A DNA stretch of 64,000 bases from JAWXBR01 sp034440235 (GTDB lineage: Bacteria; Bacteroidota; Ignavibacteria; Kapaibacteriales; Kapaibacteriaceae). The stretch covers positions 1 through 64,000 of the forward strand of contig JAWXBR010000023.1 in assembly GCA_034440235.1 (NCBI GenBank). The letters run 5' to 3'. Shown piece after piece: positions 50,384-58,487 of this stretch; positions within the stretch are counted from its first letter, which is position 1, and each line of letters starts with the position of its first letter. The notes beneath the pieces are model-generated. The model searched no databases and was not told the DNA's origin. It worked only from the letters and a program-made list of their open reading frames with translations. The position numbers and the translations under genes were made by a program.

Positions 50384-52858
50384 TTATCGAACAACTACAA
50401 TCGAAAGGATAGCGCGTTCGCTACCGTTCGACGCAACGACGTTGTACATACCAGCTGGAAGTGTTGATGTCTGCAGTGATACACGTTGTGTGCCAGATGC
50501 AGCACCATCGAATATCGTAGACACTGTACGTCCGGTTTGGTCGATGATCGTAACGGTAGTGTTCGTAAGCGAGCGAAGTTCAACATCCGTTGCGTCAGAT
50601 ACAGGGTTCGCACCAATGAGGCGAAGTCCGATTGCACCTGTTTCACTCGCAACATCTGTTTCAACGCTGCTCGTAACACCTGTGCCACGGAGTTGGGCTG
50701 TTGGACTTGCCGCCGAATTCGAACTGAATTCGATTGACGCTATGTACGAAGCCTTAACTGTGGTCGGCGTGAAGCGGACGGGCACAAACTTTGATGCACC
50801 TGGAGCGATAGTAACATCACCCGTACTAATGACCTCGAAAGCCGCAAAGTCGGTGCCTGCGACCACCATGTCTGTAATTACAAGTGGTCCATTGCCCGTG
50901 TTACGAATCGTAAGATCCATGTCCTTCGATCCACCAATTTGAACTTGGCCAAACTGGAGTGTTGTGTTTGCAAGCGACAAGATAGCTGCAGGAGCTGCTG
51001 CCTTATTCAAAATCCAGTCAAGAACTTCTTGCGTGACATTGTTACGATTCGTAGCATTCATCACAGATTGTAAATCTAGTGAGGAGTATACAATCCGTGA
51101 TCCATTCGTCGTTACAACACGAATCCCACCAATTGCTGCTGTACTGTCACTGTAGTACAACCACGATTTTGCTTTCGACGTGGGTGTTAGCTTGATGATG
51201 TCACTGAAGGTGACGAAATTTTGCCACTGCCCTTGGACAATCTGGTTCGCAGTGAATGGTGTGATTCCTTTACCGATGGAATCTCCCGCAACACCCTTGA
51301 CTGAGAATGAGGCCACCTGGATACCACCACTAACCTGCTGCGCACGAGCTCTGAATCCATTGTAATCTATTCCGAGAGTGTTCTTGTACCAATCGCGGAC
51401 AGGCTGGAACGATGTGTTTGTACCATTACGCGTTGGCTCGAAGGTCATATACATGTTTGCTTGTCCGGAAATCCAAAGACCCTTACCAGAGGCTTCCATA
51501 CCTTGAATGGTGTTAAAGACCGATCCCTGGATGGCAATCCACGCAGCATCGAATGCAAATACGGCAGCATCGAAGTCGGTTGCTGGGTATGCGTTTTGGA
51601 ATGCATCCGAATAAGGCATGTAAACAACATCAGGGCTGTACGATGAGTTTAATGCAGCCTGGGCCGTTAGTGTCCACGCTGCATTATTCATACCGTAGTA
51701 CGTAACAACTCTTCCACCTTCAACAAGATAGTAGACCAATCCACCACCGGCAGCCAAACCGTCTGAAGCACTCATACCAAGTTCTACAGCTGTAAAATTT
51801 GAACGGTTTGCCGAACCAGTAACCTTGAGCTTTACTGTCTTGCTTTCGCCTGGTGCTACAGTTACAGATGCAGGAGAGAATTCTGCACTCATATCTAGCT
51901 GCGTTAACGCAACAGTGTTATTAATGGTCCCATCAGCCGTTGCCGCAGCCGTTCCATTATTCGTTACTGTAACGTCGACTTCAGATGTCGCACCACGACC
52001 CACGCGCTGATAAGGACTAGGAACTGTGCTAGTAAGTTTTGAACGTGTAAAGAATGTGAAAGTGTGCGGCATTACCGTCATGTCTGCACTTACACCACCT
52101 TGAAGAATTTCCTTTGTCGTATTCGACTGGACAAATGCAATTGCATACTGTTGTCCAGGTGGAAACACAACATCATTGTTTATGACAGATGCTGGAAATT
52201 CAAATGTCTGGTCCCCTGCTGCTGGAATATTCAGAGCCGTTCCAGCTGCAGTTGGATACATCTTGTGAAACATGTCATGAAATTCCTTCTCGCCATTGCT
52301 AGGACTTCCAGCCAATATTGTAGCGATGTTAGGCACGTTGGCATAACGCGACACCAATGCTACTTGAAGCTTGTGATTGGTAAGTGCGATATCGCTCTTC
52401 ACGCGAACCTTAATCTTACCACCGTTTTGAGTAACCGTAATTTGAATCGGACTTGTACGGGCTGCGTTCTTCAGATTTGCATTAAACGTCGATGCTTGGG
52501 TAGCGGGTCTTGGATCTACAAGAGGTCCTCCGTTTGCCGTCGCCTTTGGAATGCTCATGCTGCCACTACCATCATAATACAGATAGCGCTCTTGCGGTTC
52601 GCTTGGGTTGTATAGATTCCACGGATCGTTAGGCGCGGGGAAATTCATGTGGTAACGAATAGAAACAACACCACTATCAAGAATGGTTGCTGCATCTATG
52701 ACTGGTGTTGCTTGTACACATGGACCACATGTAGCAGAAGACCATTCTTCGACGACACGAATGCGGGGGTACGGACCCTGTGCCGTTACGGCAACTGTGC
52801 CGATAATTGCGAACAACGCACATGCGAACATGCTGCGAGTTAGTATACGAGTGAGCAT
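50384..52858 (-). CDS. Omp28-like T9SS-sorted protein, thioredoxin plus Rossmann domain
   Basis: 824 residues from ATG 52858 with signal peptide (MLTRILTRSMFACALFAIIGTVAVTAQ). Residues about 30-250: thioredoxin-like/Omp28 domain with CxxC (EEWSSATCGPCVQATPVI). Residues about 370-640 resemble a class-I glutamine-amidotransferase/ThuA-like fold (VTYYGMNNAAWTLTAQAALNSSYSPDVVY, GKGLWISGQAN ... GGIRVVTTNGSRIVYSSLDLQSV). About 640-740: an ASH-like choice-of-anchor domain (TLQFGQVQIGGSKDMDLTIRNTGNGPLVITDMVVAG). The end is a T9SS sorting domain (GANPVSDATDVEL ... LPAGMYNVVASNG). The plan parallels the protein at 836. The octamer AAGGGGCT precedes its ATG by 2 bp. Confidence 0.9.
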   Translation of the reverse strand: MLTRILTRSMFACALFAIIGTVAVTAQGPYPRIRVVEEWSSATCGPCVQATPVIDAATILDSGVVSIRYHMNFPAPNDPWNLYNPSEPQERYLYYDGSGSMSIPKATANGGPLVDPRPATQASTFNANLKNAARTSPIQITVTQNGGKIKVRVKSDIALTNHKLQVALVSRYANVPNIATILAGSPSNGEKEFHDMFHKMYPTAAGTALNIPAAGDQTFEFPASVINNDVVFPPGQQYAIAFVQSNTTKEILQGGVSADMTVMPHTFTFFTRSKLTSTVPSPYQRVGRGATSEVDVTVTNNGTAAATADGTINNTVALTQLDMSAEFSPASVTVAPGESKTVKLKVTGSANRSNFTAVELGMSASDGLAAGGGLVYYLVEGGRVVTYYGMNNAAWTLTAQAALNSSYSPDVVYMPYSDAFQNAYPATDFDAAVFAFDAAWIAIQGSVFNTIQGMEASGKGLWISGQANMYMTFEPTRNGTNTSFQPVRDWYKNTLGIDYNGFRARAQQVSGGIQVASFSVKGVAGDSIGKGITPFTANQIVQGQWQNFVTFSDIIKLTPTSKAKSWLYYSDSTAAIGGIRVVTTNGSRIVYSSLDLQSVMNATNRNNVTQEVLDWILNKAAAPAAILSLANTTLQFGQVQIGGSKDMDLTIRNTGNGPLVITDMVVAGTDFAAFEVISTGDVTIAPGASKFVPVRFTPTTVKASYIASIEFSSNSAASPTAQLRGTGVTSSVETDVASETGAIGLRLIGANPVSDATDVELRSLTNTTVTIIDQTGRTVSTIFDGAASGTQRVSLQTSTLPAGMYNVVASNGSERAILSIVVVR

Positions 52859-52963
52859 ATAGCCCCTTTCCAAATTAGATTAAATCAAGAGTGTTCAATA
52901 GTTAGACATCGACCCAGTGGTCGGTAAGCCCAAAAGAGTTCAAACCGATTGTTAAAGTTACAA

Positions 52964-54865
52964 CTACTTCCGTTTCCCCAAGCGTGGTTGTTTGCCATTT
53001 CCGCCACCTTTTTTTGGAGTCGGGGGAGGGGTTTTTCTGGGTTGTGCTCCGTTGCCTGTGGCTCGTTGATCGGCAACCGATTGAGCCTCTGCCATTTTCT
53101 TCTGTAGCCAGGACTCTTTCTTGGGCATTTTCCTCAGATCGTCGAGCGTTAGTCGGTTCCGACTGAACTTGGTCATGTATATCTGCTGCCCAATGCCAAG
53201 GATGTTGAACACTAGATAATAAAGGTTCAATCCCGAGGGAAGCGTCGAGAACATCAGTGTTAGCATCACAGGCATGAGGTAGACCATGGCCTTTTGGCGG
53301 GGGTCCTGAATTGTCTGCTTTTGCTGAATGAAGAGTGTAGCGCCCATGACCAGGGCAAGGCCAGAGAACTTGTCGATGTTGAACAGAGGAATCTTGAATG
53401 GCAAACTCAGGATAACGTCAGGTACGCTCAAGTCGGTAATCCAGAACGGCAGGAATGCAGCCTGACGTAATTCGACGTTGAGGTTCAACACAGCGTACAA
53501 CGCGTACAGGAACGGCATCTGTAACAGCAGAGGCAAACAGCCCCCTGCCGGATTTATTCCGTATTCGGAATAGATCTTCATGGTCTCCTGCTGCTGCGAC
53601 TTCATGTCGTCTTTGTACTTCTCGCGCATGTTGGCTACGATTGGTGCTACGAGCTGCATCTTTTGCGCGGACTTCATCTGCTGTATAGACAGCGGGTAGA
53701 GAAGAACCTTCATAAGAATTGCAAATAGGATGATTGCAATTCCATAGTTCGGAATTCCTGCATGGATAATGCGCAGCGTCGGCAACATGAAGTATTCACC
53801 AATGGGCTTCACGATCCATTTGAACCCAAAATTCATCACGCCTGTAAGGCCGTATGATGAGAGCGTATCGTACTGCATCGGTCCCGCATAGAGCGTCATG
53901 TCGTATGTCTGGCGTCCACCCCTATAAGGCAGTTTATACGTCAGGCCGAAGTACTCTATGTTGCCATCGTTAGGTGCTCCGTACTTGATACCCGATGTGT
54001 AAACAGACCCTTCGTAATCCTTTGGAGGAATCAGAGCAACTACAAAGTACTTGCTGCGGGTTGCTGCGTAATCGATACGTCCGGTAATTGCCTCTTCCTT
54101 TTTAGAGTTAAACCCATCGACATCCATCTCGTGTACGTCGCCATTTGTTGACACGATTGCAACAGCGTTGTTCGATTCATCGACTGTTGATTTCTCTTGA
54201 TACCGAATTCCGTCTTTCCATTCAAGCTGGATGTACCGATTTGTCTGTGGTATTACCGACTCCATTTTATCGAGTGTCAGACTGGTCTTTGCGTCGTACT
54301 TGCTGCCCGAAAAGGTGAATGCACGTTCAATCGAGCCACCGTCGGCTGTGCGGGCAATCGCACGTACAATCGCAGTGTCGGAGCCAGTCAGACGAATAGT
54401 GTCCGAAACCGAATCCCATACAAAGTCAATCGACTTCCCTTCAACTCGGGCTCCTGTAGAGGAACGAAACCAGAACGAATATTCCTGGGCGTAAGGCTGC
54501 ACAAGATCGACAAGTGCACTCGAATCTGTTTCCGCATACCACGGTCTAAACTTTTTTAATGTCCACGACTTTATCGTCCCACCCTTCGAACTCAGCCGCA
54601 CTTTTAATAGATCGGTCTCTATCGTAAGAATTCTCTCGCGTACGTTCGAGTCTGCCATAGCGATCGCTGGGGAAGGGGCAGAAGGGGCTGCGCTTCGCGC
54701 AGAATCGGGTACCGACGCAGCAGCCTTAGCAGAGTCGAGGCGCTCGAGCTGAGCTGCCGTCTTCTCTGGTGTGACGTCGCGTTGGGTTACCGAACCCTGA
54801 TAAAAAACCCACGCGCCAATGATGACTGCTATGAGAACGATGCCGATAAGTGATCTGCGATCCAT
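52964..54865 (-). CDS. yidC: Membrane protein insertase YidC
   Basis: 633 residues. Inserts proteins into the inner membrane, alone or with SecYEG. N-terminal transmembrane anchor (MDRRSLIGIVLIAVIIGAWVFYQ), large periplasmic beta-sandwich (about 60-350) and the five-helix insertase core: GEYFMLPTLRIIHAGIPNYGIAIILFAILMKVLLYPLSIQQMKSAQKMQLVAPIVANMREKYKD, NPAGGCLPLLLQMPFLYALYAVLNLNVELRQA, and TLMFSTLPSGLNLYYLVFNILGIGQQIYM. A basic C-terminal tail (PPPTPKKGGGNGKQPRLGKRK) follows, as in ribosome-binding tails. Third of the rpmH-rnpA-yidD-yidC group, all in the minus direction. Confidence 0.97.
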   Translation of the reverse strand: MDRRSLIGIVLIAVIIGAWVFYQGSVTQRDVTPEKTAAQLERLDSAKAAASVPDSARSAAPSAPSPAIAMADSNVRERILTIETDLLKVRLSSKGGTIKSWTLKKFRPWYAETDSSALVDLVQPYAQEYSFWFRSSTGARVEGKSIDFVWDSVSDTIRLTGSDTAIVRAIARTADGGSIERAFTFSGSKYDAKTSLTLDKMESVIPQTNRYIQLEWKDGIRYQEKSTVDESNNAVAIVSTNGDVHEMDVDGFNSKKEEAITGRIDYAATRSKYFVVALIPPKDYEGSVYTSGIKYGAPNDGNIEYFGLTYKLPYRGGRQTYDMTLYAGPMQYDTLSSYGLTGVMNFGFKWIVKPIGEYFMLPTLRIIHAGIPNYGIAIILFAILMKVLLYPLSIQQMKSAQKMQLVAPIVANMREKYKDDMKSQQQETMKIYSEYGINPAGGCLPLLLQMPFLYALYAVLNLNVELRQAAFLPFWITDLSVPDVILSLPFKIPLFNIDKFSGLALVMGATLFIQQKQTIQDPRQKAMVYLMPVMLTLMFSTLPSGLNLYYLVFNILGIGQQIYMTKFSRNRLTLDDLRKMPKKESWLQKKMAEAQSVADQRATGNGAQPRKTPPPTPKKGGGNGKQPRLGKRK

Positions 54866-54867
54866 GT

Positions 54868-55104
54868 CTAATGATGTTTTGTAGCGGGGGGCACGTTATC
54901 GATACCACCGGCGTGAAAGGGATGACACTTTGAAATACGACGAATGCCCAGCCACGAGCCGCGTAGCAAACCATGCACACGGATAGCTTCGAGCGTATAG
55001 GCAGAACACGACGGAGAGAATCGGCACGACGATGGAAGTAGCGGTGATACCACTAGCTGATAGATTCGGATGAGGCCAATCGCAAGCCAGGCAAAGGGAT
55101 TCAT
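54868..55104 (-). CDS. yidD: Membrane protein insertion efficiency factor YidD
   Basis: 78 residues with the YidD signature: LIRIYQLVVSPLLPSSCRFSPSCSAYTLEAIRVHGLLRGSWLGIRRISKCHPFHAGGIDNVP, including the conserved Cys residues. Amphipathic membrane-associated protein near YidC. Overlaps the rnpA stop (ATGA) and ends 3 bp before yidC, the normal gene order. Confidence 0.96.
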   Translation of the reverse strand: MNPFAWLAIGLIRIYQLVVSPLLPSSCRFSPSCSAYTLEAIRVHGLLRGSWLGIRRISKCHPFHAGGIDNVPPATKHH

Positions 55105-55520
55105 GATGGTAAAACATCGTGAGGATTTTGAGACGTATTGGCTTTGATTGCTGGACGTGCGTCGAGCGCACGCTTTAACGTAGCGTCGACTACAGGAAAG
55201 ACGTCGCGAAGACTTATCCGCGAGGCACTCGTCGGAACCGATCGCCAGATAGCAACAATGACGTTCACACCGTGTAAACGGGAGCGAACGTCATGTTGTT
55301 GAACTGTCTGTTGAATGGCCACACGTAAGAGCCGCTTAATCCGATTGCGAATAACTGCCGAATTGACGTTACGACGGGGCACAGAAACACCCACATGTAT
55401 CGTGTCGGTTTGCACCGAGCCGATTCCGAGAGTTAATGACAGTGGTCCGTTCGTCGTGCGGCGTCCGGTCTTAAGAATCCGTTCAAAGGATCCATGACCC
55501 TTCAACGGCTTCAAGAGCAT
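55101..55520 (-). CDS. rnpA: Ribonuclease P protein component
   Basis: 139 residues from ATG 55520. Protein cofactor of RNase P, which trims tRNA 5' ends. RnpA signature SVPRRNVNSAVIRNRIKRLLRVAIQQ is clear (RNR motif), with FERILKTGRR at the N-terminus. A longer in-frame reading upstream overlaps rpmH and is rejected. Starts 13 bp after the rpmH stop. Weak ribosome site. Confidence 0.93.
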   Translation of the reverse strand: MLLKPLKGHGSFERILKTGRRTTNGPLSLTLGIGSVQTDTIHVGVSVPRRNVNSAVIRNRIKRLLRVAIQQTVQQHDVRSRLHGVNVIVAIWRSVPTSASRISLRDVFPVVDATLKRALDARPAIKANTSQNPHDVLPS

Positions 55521-55533
55521 AATGAATGCTGTA

Positions 55534-55680
55534 TTAACGTTCAGAAGAGACCGAGAGGCGGGCGCGGCCCTTGGCCCGTCGACGAGCAAGTACCTTGCGT
55601 CCGTTCTTCGTGGCCATGCGAGCACGGAAGCCGTGCACATTCACGCGTTTGCGCTTGCTCGGCTGGTAGGTGCGTTTCAT
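55534..55680 (-). CDS. rpmH: 50S ribosomal protein L34
   Basis: 48 residues, found by reading the minus strand from ATG 55680 to TAA 55534: MKRTYQPSKRKRVNVHGFRA, then RMATKNGRKVLARRRAKGRA and RLSVSSER. This is the L34 sequence pattern, and the position immediately before rnpA is the universal one. A basic protein of the large subunit. Too short for many gene callers. A TAnnTTTG element lies about 40 bp upstream. No dnaA follows on the other side. Confidence 0.97.
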   Translation of the reverse strand: MKRTYQPSKRKRVNVHGFRARMATKNGRKVLARRRAKGRARLSVSSER

Positions 55681-55718
55681 GGGTTGATCCTAGGAATTTA
55701 CGTTCTGGAGTAGAACAG

Positions 55719-55726
55719 CAAAGATA
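55719..55726 (-). promoter_or_regulatory. Candidate -7 promoter element for rpmH operon
   Basis: Minus strand reads TATCTTTG, exact TAnnTTTG, 39-46 bp before the rpmH ATG. TTG occurs 23 bp further upstream, a little too far for a typical -33. Confidence 0.4.
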
Positions 55727-55737
55727 CGAAAGGGCCA

Positions 55738-55830
55738 GTTAATGTCTGCCAACCCTTACGAACACCTGCTTAGTTAATGTCTGCCAACCCTTGCGGACAC
55801 TTGTTTAGTTAATGTTGGCCAGCCCTTGTG
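55738..55830 (-). repeat. Gene-end duplications of the DUF3467 gene (35-bp period, ~2.7 copies)
   Basis: The end of the DUF3467 gene (AAGGGCTGGCCAACATTAAC with the stop) is followed by a second copy 35 bp on and a third, partial, 35 bp further, with increasing differences. The array fills most of the spacer before the rpmH promoter. Confidence 0.92.
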
Positions 55831-56122
55831 GAAACGGAGGCTGCTGGTGGTCGATAGATACTTCGCCGTACTGTGCTTCGTACTTGCCAATGTTATCGGC
55901 GAGTGCGTTTAACAGCAGCTTGGCGTGTTGTGGAGTCATCACGATGCGTGCATGAACGCGAGCTTTTGGAACGCCCGGTAGAATGCGTGTAAAATCGATA
56001 ACAAATTCTGCCGGCGAATGCGAGATGATTGCGAGGTTCGAATAGATGCCTTCGGCTTCTTTCTCACCCAACTCAATCGTCATCTGCTGCTGAGGTTGCT
56101 GATCGTTCTGATTGTTTGCCAT
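55805..56122 (-). CDS. DUF3467 domain-containing protein
   Basis: 105 residues. The DUF3467 pattern is clear: IYSNLAIISHSPAEFVIDFTRILPGVPKARVHARIVMTPQHAKLLLNALADNIGKYEAQYGEV. Small soluble protein of unknown function, common in Bacteroidota/Chlorobi; N-terminal Gln-rich stretch (NNQNDQQPQQQMTIEL). Starts 9 bp after the TPR gene, so likely co-transcribed. Confidence 0.94.
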   Translation of the reverse strand: MANNQNDQQPQQQMTIELGEKEAEGIYSNLAIISHSPAEFVIDFTRILPGVPKARVHARIVMTPQHAKLLLNALADNIGKYEAQYGEVSIDHQQPPFPQGLANIN

Positions 56123-56131
56123 TGCTGTTCC

Positions 56132-57634
56132 TTACTTAAGAGATTCGCCCTTTGCGAGGGCTTCTTGCATTTTATCGAGCATCTTACTTCGACCGTAGAG
56201 TCCCGCCATAATCCTGTAGTATTCTTTACTCGTCCGGTACTGATCTTCTAGCGCCTCAAGTTCCTGCATAATCGACTTGAGTTTCGTGGCGTCTTGTCGT
56301 ACTTCGTACACATTCGCAAGCTGCTCCATGACGACAAGGTCGTCGCGGTATTTGACGGTTTTGCGTAAACGCTCGAAATACTGTGCGGACATCGAAAGAT
56401 CGTCGAGGTAGGATTGATCGATTTTGTACTTCTTGTTCTGATCTTTTTTGTCTAGCTCGGCTAATTGCTTGACGCTGGCTGCATTCTTGTATTCGGCGCC
56501 AAGGTTATACAGTGCTGTTTCGTTTGTCGCATTGAGTTCGAGCACTGCTTTGAATTGCTCGATTGCCTCGCGTTGTTTGTCGGTGCGAGCAAGTAGCAAT
56601 GCATATGGCAGTCGGTATGCTACGTTGCCTGGTGACTTATCAACGAGACCACGCATGTCTGCAAGAGCCTCTTCTCCCTTGCCCAACTCCTGAAGGAGTT
56701 GAATCCGAAAGATCATGAAGTCTGGGTCGTTGGGTTTAAGCGTCGTGATGATCGTAGACCAGTCGAACGACTCTGCAATGTTGCCCCGCTTGTAGGTTAC
56801 GAATGCAAGTTCTTTCAACCCGAGCATTGAGACGATATGTGTGCGCCACCGTTCGTCTTCGATGAGCGTTTGTGCCGGATTGTACGTCCAACCTTCGACT
56901 GCTGCGTCGTCCGGACCCTCCTGAACGCTAAAGACATATACATCGCGCCCACCTACGTCGAATTTGTCCTTGTAAAACGTCGTACGTCCGTCCACCGACG
57001 AATCGATGCGCGTCTGCATCGGAGTGCCAAGCACACGCATTGCACCACCGCGAGTCTGACCGATGTAGAGCGACTTCTGACTTAAGATTTCATACCCTGG
57101 TCGTTCACGTTCCCACCAGTTGCGAAATGCATCCAACGCAGAGGTGGTATCACCTTGATTGATATGCACCTGTCCAAGAAGTACGAATGCTTCAGAAAAC
57201 TCGGGCTTAATTGTTGTCGCTTCTTTAAAGTATGTGGCAGCTGCATTCAAATCGGTGACACTTCGCGTTGCAACATAGTCGTTGTATTTGCTGATGCCTG
57301 CATTGTATTGGCTTACCCACGCTACGTAGAGCTGACGTGATAAATAGTTTTGCTGGTCTTTTGTAAGCGCTGGACACTTCATAGCAACCTGATACGCTTC
57401 GACCATCGACCGCGTATCGTTCAGTCCCGCATTCACGTCCCCCATCAGAATCAGCGCTTCACAATTGTTGGGCTCGGTCGCCAGAACTTTCTCAACAGAT
57501 GCCTTGGCTTTCGCGTACTCTTTCTGGTTGTATGCCTTCTTTGCGATACTTAATTCGGGCGAAGCGCACTGAAAGCCCTGCGTTAACAGTGCAGTGAGCG
57601 TCAACAATGCTACGATGTGTAATGGCCTGATCAA
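56132..57634 (-). CDS. TPR-repeat lipoprotein
   Basis: 500 residues from TTG 57634, which has GGAG at 9 bp and opens directly with a lipoprotein signal peptide (MIRPLHIVALLTLTALLTQGFQC, Cys 23); a GTG at 57661 is the alternative. Contains several tetratricopeptide repeats (AKKAYNQKEYAKAKASVEKVLATEPNNCEALILMGDV; AFVLLGQVHINQGDTTSALDAF; ALYNLGAEYKN) across the whole length, plus a middle beta segment (VLGTPMQTRIDSSVDGRTTFYKDKFDV). Likely periplasmic or outer-membrane scaffold; partner unknown. In Bacteroidota such proteins are common near envelope-assembly genes. Confidence 0.87.
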   Translation of the reverse strand: MIRPLHIVALLTLTALLTQGFQCASPELSIAKKAYNQKEYAKAKASVEKVLATEPNNCEALILMGDVNAGLNDTRSMVEAYQVAMKCPALTKDQQNYLSRQLYVAWVSQYNAGISKYNDYVATRSVTDLNAAATYFKEATTIKPEFSEAFVLLGQVHINQGDTTSALDAFRNWWERERPGYEILSQKSLYIGQTRGGAMRVLGTPMQTRIDSSVDGRTTFYKDKFDVGGRDVYVFSVQEGPDDAAVEGWTYNPAQTLIEDERWRTHIVSMLGLKELAFVTYKRGNIAESFDWSTIITTLKPNDPDFMIFRIQLLQELGKGEEALADMRGLVDKSPGNVAYRLPYALLLARTDKQREAIEQFKAVLELNATNETALYNLGAEYKNAASVKQLAELDKKDQNKKYKIDQSYLDDLSMSAQYFERLRKTVKYRDDLVVMEQLANVYEVRQDATKLKSIMQELEALEDQYRTSKEYYRIMAGLYGRSKMLDKMQEALAKGESLK

Positions 57635-57675
57635 ATCGTTTCTCTCCGATGTCCGGGCCACGAAGATACGGGATG

Positions 57676-58389
57676 TCAGTTCTTAGCGATATCCGATAGT
57701 CTGCGTGCGCGTTGGTAGTTCACGCTGCGCTCGGTTGGACGGATGATGAGGTCTTCGTTTACTTCACGCTCACGTAAGGCTGTCGTGAAAGGGTCGAGCT
57801 CGCCCACCAGCGTGAGCTCGCTCAAGGTGCGAATTCTGATGTTCTGTTCGTCATCGATTACCAAAACGGTCGAATCGTTGTCTGTGTAAAACGCCCTGAT
57901 CTCATTTGGTGTGAGCGCACACAACGTAACAGGGGTAACACTTACGCCTAATTCGCGGGCTGCTGCGTACGAAAGGTCGATAACACGGCGGCGGATGAAC
58001 GGACCCCTGTCTGTTATCTCTACCAAGATCGTTTTACCTGTTGAGCTGTTCTCGACTAACACCAAGGAGCCAAACGGTAGCGACTTATGTGCTGCCGTCA
58101 TGTCGTGCATGTTGTACACACGGCCACTTGCTGTCCGACGTCCGTGAAATGCTTTACCATACCACGAGGCAAGTCCCGCCGGAACATCCGACATCTCAAA
58201 GCTGGCCTGATCATTGTTGGTAATTGTGATCGTGTCAACCGTAACACCATGAATAGGTGTTGTCGAAGTTGAGAGTGTTGTTGGAATTCCTCGAGCGTCT
58301 ACCATTAGGGCGATAGACATTACGCCAACGAACACTGCAACAAAGAGCAGAACGCGTAAAAGGTTTTTAGTCGAAAAGGTTATTGTCAT
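57676..58389 (-). CDS. rlpA: RlpA-like septal lytic transglycosylase
   Basis: 237 residues with N-terminal signal/anchor (LLRVLLFVAVFVGVMSIALMV). Double-psi beta-barrel with the RlpA motifs: GLASWYGKAFHGRRTASGRVYNMHDMTAAHKSLPFGSLVLVENSSTGKTILVEITDRGPF and RVIDLSYAAARELGV. The catalytic Asp/His region (YxxHxGRRTASG, ITDRGP) is present. RlpA cleaves naked glycan strands at the septum or envelope. A C-terminal region (LTLVGELDPFTTALREREVNEDLIIRP) follows with no SPOR domain. Confidence 0.92.
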   Translation of the reverse strand: MTITFSTKNLLRVLLFVAVFVGVMSIALMVDARGIPTTLSTSTTPIHGVTVDTITITNNDQASFEMSDVPAGLASWYGKAFHGRRTASGRVYNMHDMTAAHKSLPFGSLVLVENSSTGKTILVEITDRGPFIRRRVIDLSYAAARELGVSVTPVTLCALTPNEIRAFYTDNDSTVLVIDDEQNIRIRTLSELTLVGELDPFTTALREREVNEDLIIRPTERSVNYQRARRLSDIAKN

Positions 58390-58487
58390 AGGCTTGTCCT
58401 CGGTATGTGAATGGGTCCTTGTGAACCTTCCGCTCGTCCGAGAAAGGCTAAACTACTACGGGAATCGACCGTGGGAATGAATTCTTT

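Noticed and set aside
55520..55640. Longer RnpA N-terminus
   Set aside because: It would overlap all of rpmH in another frame; RnpA similarity starts at MLLKPLKGHGSF.
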